A stretch of 64,000 nt of DNA from Cristatella mucedo (GCA_009760855.2 WPIO01000082.1:186001-250000), one strand, 5' to 3'; shown: positions 1 through 13,635, counted from the stretch's first letter. Notes: generated from the sequence alone by a model not told the origin. Numbers and translations are program-made.

Positions 1-2580
1 GAGCTAAACTCACATGTAAAATTTCGCGCTGATCTTCAAAGTGCTGGGCAAGTTACGGAATTTGCAAGGCTATGCTCTAAGCAAAGTTGTTTGAAAGTCA
101 CAAGCTTGCACCACAATAGGCTGGGAAAATGTACCTTGATGTACCAAGGTTCAACAAGTTGGGACCCGGCTTGCATATGATGCAGAGATCAGTAAATTTG
201 TTATTTGTAGATATGTTGCTTCCTGTTTATTACTGGGTTAAACATAGTTTGTGCGTAATCATTTTTGTTAATGCTTTCTTTTTATGCAGAATTGGTCAGA
301 AGTTCAGATCCTATTTCTAATGTTTTTCTTCTGAAAGGTACCCTAAACAAATATTCTATTGTTGGACCAATCTTCTTAGTATGTTCTTGACATTTACCTT
401 CAAGTTGCTGCTTTTGTCAGCCCCTAATCTTTTTCATCGCCTTAAAGGGGTCATGTCCAGATCTTTGTATCCATTTGCTTGGGTGCCTAATAGTGGCCGT
501 GCCTTTCAAGTGCTGGAAGTTATTACTACTGGCGTTTAAAGACGTCCTATAAATTCTGCACTCAAATTATGACTTCTTGCAGGCTAAGCTTTGCAAAGTT
601 TCCAAGCTGGTTTATTTATTTCTATGTTCAATGCATTCGTAAAACCTTATATTTCTCGTCAATAGCTAATAAGATGCATCCAGAGAAACGTTTTGAAATA
701 CGCATTAGTTCTTCTGCTTTGTAGTTTTTAGAACGACAGTTGCACGGTCGGTGTGTCTGCACCTGCTTAATTCTGTACTTCTTTCCTCTATACCTGCCTA
801 GGTTCTGGCTTGCACACTTGACAAGAAGACAGTAGTAGGGCCTGTTGTACGTCCCACAGCGTCCCAAGCTCTAGTAGCGATGCTTTTCTCGAAACTGGCT
901 GCCCATTCATGGACCGCAGACTGGTAGGCAGACTCCGAAGGCAGCCCATGTCAAAATAGCCCACTTATAGCCGATAAGAAAAGCACCCAAGGGCGTGTCG
1001 AGGGCATGTTAAACTGGCACGTGTGTTCTTGATGGGACGGTGAGCAGGCTCTTGTGTGCTGTGGACGCACCCTGCCTGCTCCACCCTTTGCGGGAAGAGT
1101 GAGGCCAGCACCAGAGCGACATTGGTAGGCTACAAGTCGCAGCATGCCGCCACTCGCAACATGCCGCCATCTCTGTAGTGTGCTGCAGCTGGTTGCTGGT
1201 GCATGGCCGAATCTGCAGCTTTTGCTGCGGCCACCGCTGGGTCTAGTGTGGCAGGGGTGCCACTAGGCCATAGCCGGTGAATGCGATCACCGATGCATCG
1301 AAACACAAAAAGCAGAATAGCAGCAGACTAGCAGAAGAAGCTAGAGATCGAAGCCTGATGGGGCTGGTTGGGCACAGTGACGACGGTGGCTAGGGTCCGG
1401 CTGCAGCGAAATACTGGCCCTCGGCTGTATCGAGAGTCCGCCGTTAGGCAGCAAATTTATGCAAAGAAGCGTGGCCCGGCCGGCTAGAACCGATCCTGAT
1501 GCCTCGAACTGGCCAGTTGGAGTAGAATGACCGATGGCTGTGTCCGACCTGATAGGCCACGACTAATAGGGATAATAGGACTGTATTCCCACTGGTTTAG
1601 TTTGAAAACGTAAGCTGTGTGGCTTAGGGATATGTTTTATTGCGTATTCTGCTGAGTGCACAGACTTTCGGCATCCACGACGATAGTTATTTGGATTAAA
1701 CCCCAGTGATCAGTTCGTGCCCTGACCACTTCTGCTGCTATTGAAACACTTTTGCGGTTGAGTGTACCTGTGGCACTATTTTCGTACGTGAGATGCAGAG
1801 GTAGCCACAACGGGGCTGTGGTAGATGGCACTGTACAAATTCGGCCGTTGGTGTAGCAGTGCTCACATTAGCTTAGATTGCTGGCTGAGTGGTGGTGGGT
1901 GGGTGGGTGGATATGTGGGGGTGGCAACAGTGCCATCCCAAACCGCTAGGCAAGGCACCTTTCCTCTGGTTGGTTGATTGCACTTGGTTGGCCTGTGTGT
2001 AACAAAACCAAGTTGTGGATTGGGAGGAGCTATGCCAGCTTTTTGTATGACACTCACAATGACTAGCTCACAGCGCCACTGTTGTGGCCATGCGCACCCA
2101 ACTGGTCGCAAAGTTGCTAGGTTTTAGGAGCACCCTGAGACTGCTTCTACATTTCATGCGAGAGCCGACCAATCCGGAGAATCGGCAGGCGAATGAGCAT
2201 GTCTGCCACCACTGCGAGACGTGGGTTACAGAGATAACTAGGGGACTTTTGCAAGGGTGTGGCAGCTTCGAGAGACACACGAGGCACCAGGCACCGCGTG
2301 GAAGCGGTTTAGAATGCTAAATCGACTCGCTGTCTGAGCCGTGTGCACTGTCCACAATCGGCAGCTCTACGGTCATGCCGTGCTAGAGTCTAGTGCTAGT
2401 TTCCTTCTATTTCTTGCATTTGTGGCCGGAATTTGCCCCCTCATCGTTAGCATAATTATAAGAAGTGAGCCATGAAGTCTTCCGAAATGGCATATAAAGC
2501 CCCGGTAGGGGGTTCCATCGCAAAGCAAACTCTGCCTCTTGCGTTCGGCAAAAGATTCTTACGAGACACAAGTCTGTCTG
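1..2580. other. No gene recognised (host intron or intergenic)
   Basis: Short open frames here show no domain, no codon bias and no match to upstream parts of the neighbouring transporter. Since the MFSD14-like gene must have more 5' exons, this stretch may be its intron, but I could not find the preceding exon (the region before the conserved Gln-Thr junction) in it. Nothing else is supported. Confidence 0.5.
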
Positions 2581-2589
2581 CATCTTAAT

Positions 2590-3710
2590 GCCTCTATGGA
2601 GATGCTTAATTGCCTAGTACAGAGATGCTTAATTAGATTAATGAAATAAGTCTCTGTCTGTAACTCCACAAAGAGTATGTGGATGTTACTCTGGAGAGTT
2701 TTGTATAGCGCACTCACAGGCTGCTTTCGGTATACATTCGGTAGCCAACAGACTTCGTCTCACGCAACAAAGAGGAAATGGGAAGCATAGCAGAGTCAGG
2801 AGAGCAGTTGAGGTAGTGAGTAGCATGGAAGTAGCAGCTCAGGACCGCTGAAAAGGATGAGCCGTAGTCAGCAGTAGGAGAGTAGCTATCGTTTCGTAAG
2901 AATTGTTGAAGCAGGTTCCACAGTCTAGGACCTGCAGAGCTAAAGCTTCTGTCGCCAACGGTCTTTAAGCAAAGGAATGGAACAGCTAATTTTTTGTCCA
3001 TACAGGACCTGGTGGAACGAAGAGGCTAAAACTGGTGCCGCAGTTCAGTTAGATATGGAGGAACCAAGCCGTGGCAGGCCTCGTGGGTCAGCGTAAGAAC
3101 TTTTCTCTGTATCAGTTGATCAACCGGAACTAGCTTTGCAGCCATATTCATAGCCATGTGCAGTGGTCTAGTTGCTTTCTTTGGTAGCCCAGCCAGAAGG
3201 GAATTACAATAATCAACCGAGACAGAACTAAGGAGCTAGTTAAATTTTTGGCACGCCACTGTGGAAGACAGCTCTAATCTTAGATGGGGATTGGACGTGA
3301 TCACAAGCTGTAGAAGCAGTCTTCTGAATTAAGCTTTTAAAATTTAGGCAGCTGTTGATAAAGACACCTAAATTTGGTGGACGTGGGGATGGTCGCACGA
3401 CAGCATCACCTATTAGACGAGCAAAGCCTTTTAATCCAGCCACACGCTTAGTGTGTCCTATGAGCAGTAGTTCGGTTTTATTGTCTATTAGTTTCAAGAA
3501 GTTTTCCGACATCCACGATCAAATATCGGCAAGGCAAGCATTCAGTTTATCAGTTGCTGCAGCAGATTCCGACGGTTGGAATGACAAATAAAGCTCAATA
3601 TCGTCAGCATAAAAGTGATAATATATTCCATGAGCCTTAATCACTTTTCCCAGGGGTTGAGTATAAATGGAGAACAGCAAGGGACCGAGGACGGACCCTT
3701 GAGAGACTCG
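2590..3710 (-). mobile_element. LINE-B fragment (CR1/L2-type), 5'-truncated and decayed
   Basis: On the - strand the translation gives broken pieces of a reverse transcriptase and its C-terminal region: a stretch with [17 protein letters not shown] and a degraded YADD box near 3600-3700, then SENFLKLIDNKTELLLIGH (about 3450-3512), then the conserved [11 protein letters not shown] end near 2730-2760. The same protein is better preserved at 47862-49797, so this is a copy of the same family. It has internal stops and frameshifts and lacks the endonuclease part. It lies just upstream of the first visible MFSD14 exon, probably in an intron. Confidence 0.85.
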
Positions 3711-4004
3711 ACCAGCAGTTGTTTGTCTTTCTCATTTATCTGCCACGTGCAGCTTTTTATTCTTCCAAGGTCTTGCCATTAATGACCATTCCCCTTTCAT
3801 CTGTTCCTATTTGACTGCTGTTCTAGCTGAGTCATCACACCTATCTGCCCGGCACACAATCACTTTATTACTTACTCTCTTGCTTACTGCCCACTATCTC
3901 CTTTGCTTTCTCCATTTGTCTGTCCCTCTCCTTTTTCTGTCTGTCTCTCTCTCTCTCTCTTCATCTCTCCCCTTCTGTCGTCGTCCTTCCCTACCGTTGC
4001 CTTT

Positions 4005-4138
4005 ACCTCCCTCACCCCCTTGCTTACCTCCCTCACCCCCTTGCTTACCTCCCTCACCCCCTTGCTTATCTCCCTCACTTCCTTCCTTGTCTCCCTCACC
4101 TCCTTGCTTACCTCCCTCACCCCCTTGCTTATCTCCAT
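4005..4138. repeat. 21-bp minisatellite, about six copies
   Basis: The unit is close to ACCTCCCTCACCCCCTTGCTT, repeated six to seven times with substitutions. A (CT)n tract precedes it (about 3947-3962). Because 21 is divisible by three, it opens long frames on both strands, but these encode only simple repeats and are not genes. It sits about 150 bp before the first MFSD14 exon. Confidence 0.9.
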
Positions 4139-4292
4139 CGCCCCCTCCTTTCTGCCTCCACCCTCTTTCCTATCCCACCCTATATCAATCTTGTCATGCC
4201 AGTGTTAAGACTATATACTTTTTGGCTTTCCTAGCATTTGCCATTGTGGTTGCCTGTTTAAGTGTTTATTAGTTTGGCTTTATCTGCTGTAG

Positions 4293-7200
4293 ACCGTCGG
4301 CTTGACCTATCTTATGAAGACGCTGGGCAACAAGCAGTCCATCATGATAGGCCTGACCTTTCAAACGGTGCAGCTGATGTGGTATGGCTTCACGGCGGAG
4401 CACTGGTAAGTAGGCTTCTATTAATGAGCTAGATTGAGGAAGCCACTGATACCATGCGTTCGGTAATTTCGCGGTAAAGATTGACCTGTGCATGGTGTGA
4501 CCACAGATATGTATAGGCTCGCCCCTAGATGACAGATGGCAGTGCTGTGAAGTGCCAGCTTATTGCTTATTGTCTGGTCTTCTCACATAGAGTGCCATGC
4601 TGCGGTAGGCTGACCTCGTGATCTTTGCTAATGTGCCACTAGGCCTTCAATCAATCCTCGGCACGAGCTTGTTGTGGTTAATTAGAGGGAGACTCGAGTC
4701 GCCACTTCTAACTCAAATGCCTGGCCTCCAGGATCCAGTAACTCAACGTCAGACAGTTGGAGAATTTGGACAGTTGGAGAGTTTTCCGGCTTGGTCTATG
4801 TGACTGCCTAGTCACAGACGGATGCACACACTAGTAGCTAGCTAGACGATGCTGTAGTATATTTTGCCGATGGGTCTGCATGCGATGGGCTCATCTTGAA
4901 TACAATCAAGAAGATATTTCTTGGGTGCTTTGCAATTTCGTGCCTGGTTGTGCCTTTGCGCTTGCAGTCTGACTGTGACCAGGTGACTTTGTATAATACG
5001 TATACTATTGAGTGGAGCTCGAGATACGCGTGCGCTTGCTGTCAAAGAACTAAAGGGCAGGACAGCGCATTGCATCTGTCGGTGCCTTCAAAGCATAGCT
5101 TCAGCAAGGCTGTGACACATTTAAGCTGATGCCTGTGAATGGACGATCTCAGTAAAATAGCAATTCTGTGGCAAGATTTAAGGGAGTGTTTATTTTGTCG
5201 AACCGGAAGCCACGTGATGGCATGTGTGTAGCCTTCAAGTTGCTGTCATGTTTAAAAAATCTGTAGCCTTGTTCAAGAAACCCAGCTTGGGTCAGGTTCT
5301 GGCGACCGCCCTGTTATTGTTGCTATCAAGTGATTAGATGCACATCCTGCTACCTTGGCCTAGCAGGATTCAAGCCAGGGCCTCGGGATCCAGAATAAGT
5401 GACAAACCGTTGTACGACGTGGTCTTTGGGTATCCAGCTCTGCCCCGAACTGTGAACTGCTCTGCGCCATTTCTCCCCCAGTACATTTTCACAACCAGGT
5501 TTGACCTGTCAATGCATTTTACTTTACATGACCAGCAAAGAACACTGACCAAATGTAACTACAAGCTGAAACTACTTCCACTGGTTGTGTCTGGGCTTGT
5601 TCAAGGCAGGGGATCGTTTGCTTTAATTAGCATTATACGAGATGAGCCGACTTACCTTGAACTTTAGAATATGCACTTTGAGTAGTCAGCAGCTGCTGCC
5701 TGGAGGTCTGAAGTGGACAACTTCTCCAGTGAATGGTCTCTTGCTATGTTGTGTGTCTACCATCTTTTCTACCAGGTTGCTTAAGCTATTTGCTCACATA
5801 TGAATTCATGTGCCCACCTATGCCAGTGCCCGAACAATAACAATAATAATAACACACTTGATATAGCACCCACAGAGAACTTAATCTCTTTCTAAGCACT
5901 TTACATTTGCTGCAAAGGAAGCACAGTCGAATGGTTAGTGGTAGCTTGTTCAATAAACAACAAGGATAACATGGTTAGTGGCAGTATGCACAGTGTCAGC
6001 ATGCATAAGCACATAAAGGACGAATCTCAAATCACAAAGTACTGGGATAAATAGATGCGTTTTTAGTTTCTTTTTAAATGTGGACGATCCAGGAGATGTC
6101 ATGCCACAAGTTGGGAGTGAGTTCCAGGCTTAGCAAGCGTACGAACTAAAGGCACGGTCTCCAAAGGGTTTGAGGTTTGTACGAGGTATGGGTAAACAGT
6201 TAGACTCCGAAAAGTGGTTGGTACGATTCTTAGCCTAGTGAGGGATTAGGTCTGATAGGTAGGCTGGAGCCAAAGAATGAAGGGACCTTAAAGTGAGTGA
6301 CAAAACTTTGAGGTCGATGCGTTGCTTGACTGGTAGCCAGTGCAGGTCGGCAAGAAATGGTGAGATGTGGCAACTGCGAAGCTCACGACAGACATACCTA
6401 GCTGTAGAGTTTTGCACCAGCTGTAAGCACCTGAGTGCATAGGCCGGTAGACCAGCAAGCAGTGAGTTATAGAATTCAAGACTGAATATCACAAATGCAT
6501 GGACCAATATAGATGTGGTATCCTTGTCTAAACCAGCCCGAATTTGAACAATGTTATATAGCTGAAAGTCGGCAGACTTGACCGTAGAGCTGATGTGGTC
6601 ATCTAATTAGCGGTCACTTTTGGAATGCAACACCTAGATTTCGTGCAGATTCAACAGGAGATATGCTGGCAGAGCCCATTTTGAGCATTAGCCTTTCCAA
6701 TTTTAGAATCACGGTTGGTTTGCCACTAACTAGTAAGTTGATTTATCATAATTCAGATTAAGAAAGTTTGCAGCTATCCCTGTGCGGATGTCATCAATAC
6801 ATGCAGTAAGGGAGTTGGGTGAATTTGACATGCTGGAGGGCTGGGAGGAATCAAAGCAAAGGTATAACTGAGTGTCATCTACATGGAAGTGAAAGCCAAG
6901 ATTGTGCCTGGCAATCACATCGGTAGGAGGGAGAGTATAAACCGTGAAAAGAATGTGACCTAGCACAGATCCCTGATGTAATACCCCATATTTCAGAGGT
7001 TCATCGGAAGATCTTTGTCAATCTTCACTGTTCTGCTGCTGTTTGTTTGCTATTGTTTTACCGCGTGATATATTGGTACACGTGAGATACGTCGTTTGTG
7101 AATGACGATAGTGATGAAAGAAGAAGTAGCCTACAGCAATGAAGGGATGACGAACAACAAAGAACAGAGGGTTAAAGAAAAGAAAAAATAGAGGGGCAGG

Positions 7201-7539
7201 TAGGAGATGAGAAAAAAGAAAGTGAGCGAGAATGAATAAATTAATGCAGATGTTGATCTTTATAGTACAGCAAAACCAATCGTCTGGGCAATTTACAATG
7301 ATTAAGGCATTGAGCCTTTTAATGAGAAACCCAACTGCCTCAGTAAGCACGTAAACGCACAATGGAAGACACTGTCAAGGTCAAAGGAAGATACAGATCA
7401 ACACAAATAATATTTGCCTTGCTAGATAGTATTAAAAAAAAGTTACTCCCACTGTTCAAGTCATCCAGCAAGGAAGTCTTTCTTTGAAAAGAATGGGCTT
7501 GAACTCTCAAGGAGCAGGTGCATGAAACCTATTGATCGT

Positions 7540-7612
<73 letters not shown>

Positions 7613-7620
7613 CGTCTGCC

Positions 7621-7653
<33 letters not shown>

Positions 7654-7672
7654 GTCCGTCTGTCTGTCTACC

Positions 7673-7762
<90 letters not shown>

Positions 7763-10700
7763 TAGATGTAATAATATTGGTGATGCATACCTTGCATCAG
7801 CAATGTGCTGGATCACCAACGTCTAAACGGAGTTACCATTCTTTGCTGTTTTCTGTGACAACTAAAAGCTATATTTATTTAAGTACAAGCCTGCATGACT
7901 GCTAGGTGTCAATCAGTCGGAAACAAACAAGGACATATCTTTCCAATTTCTGAGGTGTAAGCCACTAAGCCCAAATTTACCGTGAGTTAAATGTCCTACC
8001 CATACTATTTCGATGAGCATTGTGTCCTGCCCACACCATTTCGATTGGCATGGTGCCATCTGACCTTGTGGGTTGCAAAGTCGATGTGGTAAAATGCCTA
8101 ATTAGAATTGGCAATTTAACCCACTAACAAAGGGTCGGTTTTGGCTCTTCATTGAATAAATTCAGGCACAACAGTTTTCTGCATTGAGTGACTCAGCTAC
8201 TCAGCTTTGCCATCTGTGTCGGGAGTTACTTTTAAGTAAGCAATAGTGGAGCAGACGTTCGACATGTGACTATAAAGTTCTCTATTATTGAGCTCACCTT
8301 GCTTGTCCATAATAATAATAATGATGATGAATTTTGATGCTAAAAGTATGTATGTCAGCAATGCATTGTGTAAAAACGTTAAGAGAGCTTGACATGCAGG
8401 AAAGCAGGGGTCGGTCAAACTACAGGTACAACTGTGCTTCATCTGCATTCAATGAAAGCCTAGGTTGTGCTTTGAGATTACATCTGCATGAGGGAGAGTA
8501 TAGATTGTGAAAAGAAGTGGACCAAGCACAAACCCCTGGGGTACCTCATACTTTAAAGGCTCCCCAGATGACTGTTACCGATTTACATCACTGATCTGGA
8601 GTTCCCCAATGAGATATACCCTAAAGCATTGCGGTGCAGTGCTAGTGGTGCCCAGGCAAGAAGAGAGGTGCTCAAGAAGGACTTGATGATCAATAGTTTC
8701 AAACGTTGCAGAGACCCAGCAGAAACGGCAGAGAGACTCTACCCAAGGCAGCATTCCTTCGAAGGTCTCTGTATACTCAACTGTGCTGACTCGGGGTGGA
8801 GTGATAGGTTTAAAGATTGTATATAAGAGTTTAGCTGGTCTGTGTCTTAATTTCTCGTGTCTGTGATTAGAACCGCATTACGGAAACTGACCAGAAGTTG
8901 GTAAGGTTCTCCTGGTCTAGTGTTTACTTGATGATTGGTTTAGCAACAAGCAGCCTTTTTTTGAAGGATGCTGAGGCAAGACCTGAGGCTAATGACATTT
9001 ATTACGTTTGCCCTAGACACAACAATGGTTCTTGCACGCATTGTACTGTCCAATCTGTCTAAGCATCATACGCGAGACTGGTCAAGTGGTGGCATCTAGC
9101 ATCCTTTATTTGTTCAGCTAAGGGGGTGCTTAATTAGGTCGAATGAAATACTTCCTTTGAGCAGTTGATACTTGTGTAAGCAGGGCGCTTAGATCGCTTG
9201 ACCAAAGCGCACTTTCTTTTTACCAAATAAAATCCGTGCCTTGTCATTTAAAATGGTGCCGTTGAGATCCAGTCTGTATGCATTAGGCGTGTTTTTTCCA
9301 TACAGAAAGTTCTGAAATTGCTTTGATCAGTCAGCGACATCAAGTAGTTCATTGTGGCACCGTTCTTCTTGGGTATTTTAAGTATTGCCACGGTCATTTG
9401 GATTCTTCACAGCGCATGGCATGCTTCACTGTGGTCGTAGGACGACTCCTACAGCTCAAGGACTGGAGCTTTGTTGAAGCAATGTCGGTTTGTTGTAGGA
9501 TGATCTGGATAGCTGGGGTAGTGACGGCTGGTTGCAGCATAAGCTACCCTGCCATCAGCTCGTTTGTGTCAGCTCATGCCGAGCCTGATCAGCAAGGTAT
9601 GCACAGCGTCCTTGGCTATCGCATTTTTCACTGCTTTTATGCTGTTAAGTCACCAGTCGTAGCTCCAGTATTTGCTGCAGTTCTGCCTAACAGGCATGTG
9701 ACCTAGAACGACAGTGTTGCCCAATTAAGCCCGTGCTTCCGTGGCAGTGAATTTGTTTCAGTGTAGCCATCTAAGAGTTGGTTGATTGGCTTCACTTCAC
9801 TGTTGAGGTTATAACCCTGCTGCCCTGTGCTGCAATTCCTACTGACTTTTTGCTCACGGCTGCCAGGGAGACTTTTTTAGGCAGGTGTCTTGATACACTA
9901 TGCCACTGTCAAATGAGAAAGGACTTGATCTTTAATTGATAGCGAGCGCAGGAGTTCACGAACAAAAGAGAAAGCAGTGGTTACATGCTCTCAGCATTTG
10001 ATTGTTTACCGCTGCCACAGATACCAATAACGTTAGTGCATCACATCTAATATTCAGATTTCTAGTTGGCATATTTGAAATTATGAGAGCCCTAAGTCAA
10101 GATTGCAGAATGTGTACACATCGTGCATGCATGCATGCGTGCGTGCGTTTCTATCTATGCATATGTCCTAGGCAAATGTGTGTATGGGCTTTGCCATTTC
10201 AGCCTAAGGTGTTCTCACCGTTTGACTTTCTTGATCGAAGTTCCTATATTAAAGCATTCGTTAATATCTTCTTCAGCTTGAACTGTTGTCTTGCTAAGCA
10301 ACTTGAATTGTTGTCTTGCTAACCTTTAAGTTAAAAGTGTAATAGTCAGGTAGCAGCAATGTGCCCGAATCGACATAGCCACTTACGATATTCGGTATTG
10401 ATGTACACTCGTTGTAATGCAACTGCAGTCAAAGGGATTTTGGGATCAGAGAAGCACGAAGACATTTTGAATAAAGCTGTTGATGTGGAAAACGATCGTG
10501 CTTTTGATAGTAACGAGTGGGGTTGAAAGTACAACACCGTCAGGAGTGCTGAAGCTCTTCATGTAAGGCGTAGTATCTTGCAGTAACTAATTTCTTGACC
10601 TTCAATTGTCATAACGTAATAAGACTTAAACAGGGTGTGAGTGGGATCGCTGAACCCTTGCCAAGATATTGTGATGTGTGCTGCCTTATTTTTTTAAGTT

Positions 10701-13137
10701 TGTCAGCTAAAGTCGTTTATGAAAACTAACAAGCGGGTCAAGCGATTATCATAAGTGATCCAAGGTGGTTGCTGTTACTGAAGCAGCAGCAGGGGATTAG
10801 CTATCAGTATTTTTTGGCATCTGTACCACTTACTTCTTTCGAGTGCTCTCCATTATAAATAAATGAAGCATCTGGTTTGTGGAATTGAACGAATAATTAT
10901 TTGTTGAATTCCATAAAACATGATTTATTGCAGTGGTAACAATTTGCAAAACAAATTGGCCAATATGTATGGTAAATTATGTTATTGCGGACCATACCCG
11001 AAGATGATTTTGAAACCGATGCCGATTGGAAAGACTAGGGCTATAGCGTAATGAGTGATCTTCTCAAAAGCTGCCCGAGTTGCATTGCGCGTGCGCACAC
11101 CCATATGTGAGCCCTTTCACCCCTCCCCCTGTAGGTCAGGAAATCAAGTAAGATCCTCGTCTTTCTGTCGAACCGTGGGTGTCATGGTAATGAGGGGTCT
11201 GCGACAGTATTAGCCGAGACGTCCTCCGGTTTTCATTTCGTATTCATTTACTGTTAGACAAAGATGCTTGGATGAAGGGTGGTGTGTGAACATCGAGGTA
11301 TGACCTAATGAGGGCAAGTGCTGCATCGTTTTTTAATCCCGAAGTCTGCTTGGAGAAGTGGCACACCCAAGCCAATGAGCCGTGGGTTAGCAATCAGTTC
11401 TGTTCGCTTTATCTTAGACCAGTGAAAGCTTTTTGCATTAGGTAGCTTTCTTATCGTATGAAGCAGGCCATTGCCTTAGCTTTATTCGATGTCGATGGTA
11501 ACGTTCTCTGCGGGTGCTATATCAAATGTATTATTATTATTATTATTATTATTATTGTGTATGGATGCGAGTCCATGGTCCCAGTGCCTGCTGGCTGCAG
11601 CCTTCAGCAGACATCTACCGATGTCTTGTGTGCGAATGGAGTGCTGGACTCCGAGCTTGTCCCTGTACATCTGCCTGCCTTTACGTTTAGGTGCATGTGC
11701 GTGCTTGCATGTGCCTGTCGGTGTGTTGGCTAGCGGGCCAGTTACGCATGGTGCCATATACTGTATGCTGTCGCATGCTGGCTAGTCACCATGCATTTTT
11801 GCATGCCTTCACTGCTGGCTGCACTCAAAGCAGCAGCAGCATGGACTAGGTGTGTCCAATCACACGGCTGCATATCTGACCCGCCTACCTGTTGCACGTG
11901 GCAGTCGTCGGGTCACCTTCGACACGGCTGGACAGTTTCGAGCAAGGCTGCCCTCTGAGACAACTTGATTATTCAAAGTGATCCCAAAACAGTGTTTCGA
12001 AGTGACAGGTCGTGACGGCTCGACTGCTTGCCAAGAAGCTTGAGCTACTGTTTGCCCCTATCGTTATTTAGCAAGGAAATCTGTGTAGCCAATGTGTTAC
12101 CTATATTTCATCAGTTGTATAGATTGCTCCGATAGTGTATCGCGCTTTATCAATTGTTTACTTATTGCGGAGAATTTTAGGCGTCGCTCAGGGCATTGTC
12201 ACGGGAATACGAGGGCTGTGCGGCGGACTGGGACCGGCCGTGTTTGGATTCATATTCTACCTCTTCCACATAAGCCTTTCTGAGTCCCATGACAACGGCA
12301 GTAAGGTGATGAACTCCACCGAAGATGAGTATTCTGCGAACCAGCAGGTGCGTAGGCAGTACGCTCCCGCGGCGTGTATGTTCGCGTGCCGTGTGCTGCT
12401 GTTGCAATGGAGCGTTGCATTGACTGTGGTGGCGCTGTGTTTTGGCTCCACTGCAAGATCTGCTAATCCGGTGTGGTCCTCTTTGCACCCACTTGTCGTC
12501 CCGTGAAATCCCAGGACTGCTCGAAGTGGGCCACATCGAGTTTGTTTTCACCCAACTAATGTAGATTCCACACTGTTTCCTGAGCACATTAATTCATCTA
12601 AGAAGCCCGATGACACTCTAAAATTGATGCCCCCTCCAAATTTTCGAAAATGTAAGCCAACTGCAAGTAGTGCTTCGGTAGCATTTGTGGCAGCGTAGTC
12701 CTCAACGGCAGGTAAAACCCCTACCAAAAGCAGCGCCCCAAATTCCTTCTTTGGCTGCAGGTTGCCGATAGTGCATATTCATGTTTGTCGACTTAGGTCT
12801 AAGTATGATTTTCAGAGGAATGTACGGTTTGGAACGATCCTGGCCAACTCGTCGTCATATGGCACACTATCCATTTATCGATGCTCTCTGCGCCCCCAGC
12901 ATGACTGGCTGTCAAAAATGCGGTTCTTGTCGTCTGCTTTCTGCCAACGTGAGCTTACCTCGTGGGCCGCTGACCTTGTTTCAGAAGTACATGCCGGGTC
13001 CGCCGTTCGTTTTTGGTGCTGTGCTAGTTATGCTGGCACTCCTCGTCGCTTTCGCACTACCCGACGATCATCTTGGGGTGACCCCTGCACGACGACCCTC
13101 GGCTGTGCATCTGGACCCAAAGCAGAGGGGTAAGTGA
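4293..13137 (+). CDS. MFSD14: MFSD14/HIAT1-like major facilitator transporter, C-terminal exons
   Basis: Four exons join in frame: 4293-4405, 9499-9596, 12181-12347 and 12985-13137, each flanked by AG and GT. They encode the last third (about 176 aa) of a 12-helix MFS membrane transporter. Diagnostic stretches are [15 protein letters not shown] and [11 protein letters not shown] in exon 1, ISYPAISSF and HAEPDQQG in exon 2, [19 protein letters not shown] in exon 3, and PGPPFVFGA with the last helix in exon 4. These match the order and spacing of vertebrate MFSD14A/B, orphan transporters whose substrate is not settled. A split Trp codon joins exons 1 and 2 and a split Gly codon joins exons 2 and 3, which supports the junctions. 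The 5' exons were not found. The 3' end is uncertain: the frame stops at 13137, but a strong donor (GTAAGTGAG at about 13130) overlaps the stop, so a further exon is possible. An AATAAA lies at 13630. Introns hold LINE fragments and microsatellites. Confidence 0.9.
5834..7025 (-). mobile_element. LINE-A fragment, antisense in the MFSD14 intron
   Basis: The - strand shows the 3' half of LINE-A. It starts at the reverse of an (ATT)n tail at 5834, followed by the family hairpin (GAGAACTTAATCTC core), then C-terminal reverse transcriptase pieces at 6235-6507 and 6730-6966 including a [10 protein letters not shown] remnant of the YADD box. Several stops and frameshifts are present. It is a 5'-truncated dead copy. 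Confidence 0.88.
7537..7757. repeat. Compound (CT)n-(GTCT)n-(CT)n microsatellite
   Basis: About 70 bp of (CT)n is followed by (GTCT)n-type repeats at about 7610-7685 and another 70 bp of (CT)n. It lies in the MFSD14 intron on the pyrimidine-rich strand. Long frames reading Ser-Leu or Arg-Glu across it are artefacts. Confidence 0.97.
8385..8740 (-). mobile_element. LINE-A fragment, internal RT portion
   Basis: The - strand matches the LINE-A reverse transcriptase from the [10 protein letters not shown] region back to the YADD region, with the expected order: the PQGSVLGP-like segment near 8520-8545 and the AFDTIDH-like segment near 8680-8720. It has no tail and many changes. It is an intronic relic in the MFSD14 gene. 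Confidence 0.7.
11495..11556 (+). mobile_element. LINE-A 3' tail remnant with (ATT)n
   Basis: The sequence GTTCTCTGCGGGTGCTATAT followed by CAAATGTATT and (ATT)n matches the last 50 bp of LINE-A copies (GTTCTCTGAGGGCGCTTTAT, CAAGTGC, then (ATT)n). Only the 3' stub is present, as expected of severe 5' truncation. Confidence 0.75.
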
Positions 13138-13629
13138 GCTGCCACCCACCCACCCGGAGCTTTCGCTGCAACTTCCGGCCAAGCTTTGGTCGTTAGTTAA
13201 GCCGGCCGAGCGGGCGAGCAGTGCAGAGCAGTGCCTTCTGACTGAGAGCTGAGCGGGTGCGCGTGTGTTTGCAGCTGCCGGTAAGCCAGAAGAAGCGCAG
13301 TCCATCACCAGCAGTTGCGAGGATGTGACATAAAGGAGAGCTTCCAATTGTTCGGCATTGTTTGAGCACAAGAGCATGGCTTCATGCTTGAGTCGGTGCT
13401 AGGCGGCCACCTTTCAAACCCGGACTCTTTTTGAGCTGTCCTCATCGTCTAACAAGACGTACTCGGAGTCAACAAAGGCAGCTTCGGCAGACGATGAAAC
13501 TCTCGCAGCTTAGTTACGCTTGCTCAAGACTCGGGAGTCGGTCGATTCGATAGGGTGTTTGTCTCGTAGCTTGTAGCTCCTTATGCAGTCTGTGTAACTT
13601 GCCCGCTAGCTGCTGCAGCACGATGCAAC

Positions 13630-13635
13630 AATAAA
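13630..13635 (+). terminator. Candidate polyadenylation signal for the MFSD14-like gene
   Basis: A canonical AATAAA lies about 490 bp after the stop codon at 13137. It is a reasonable 3' end if exon 4 is terminal. The motif is short, so chance occurrence cannot be excluded. Confidence 0.35.

Noticed and set aside
3811-4272. Long open frame of 153 codons across 3811-4272 and its antisense partner
   Set aside because: Made by a 21-bp minisatellite and (CT)n; only simple-repeat protein and no domain.
7522-7905. Ser-Leu and Arg-Glu open frames at 7522-7905
   Set aside because: Product of the (CT)n and (GTCT)n microsatellite.
12177-12587. 136-codon - strand frame opposite MFSD14 exon 3
   Set aside because: Shadow of the coding exon; the + strand matches a conserved transporter and has correct splice sites.
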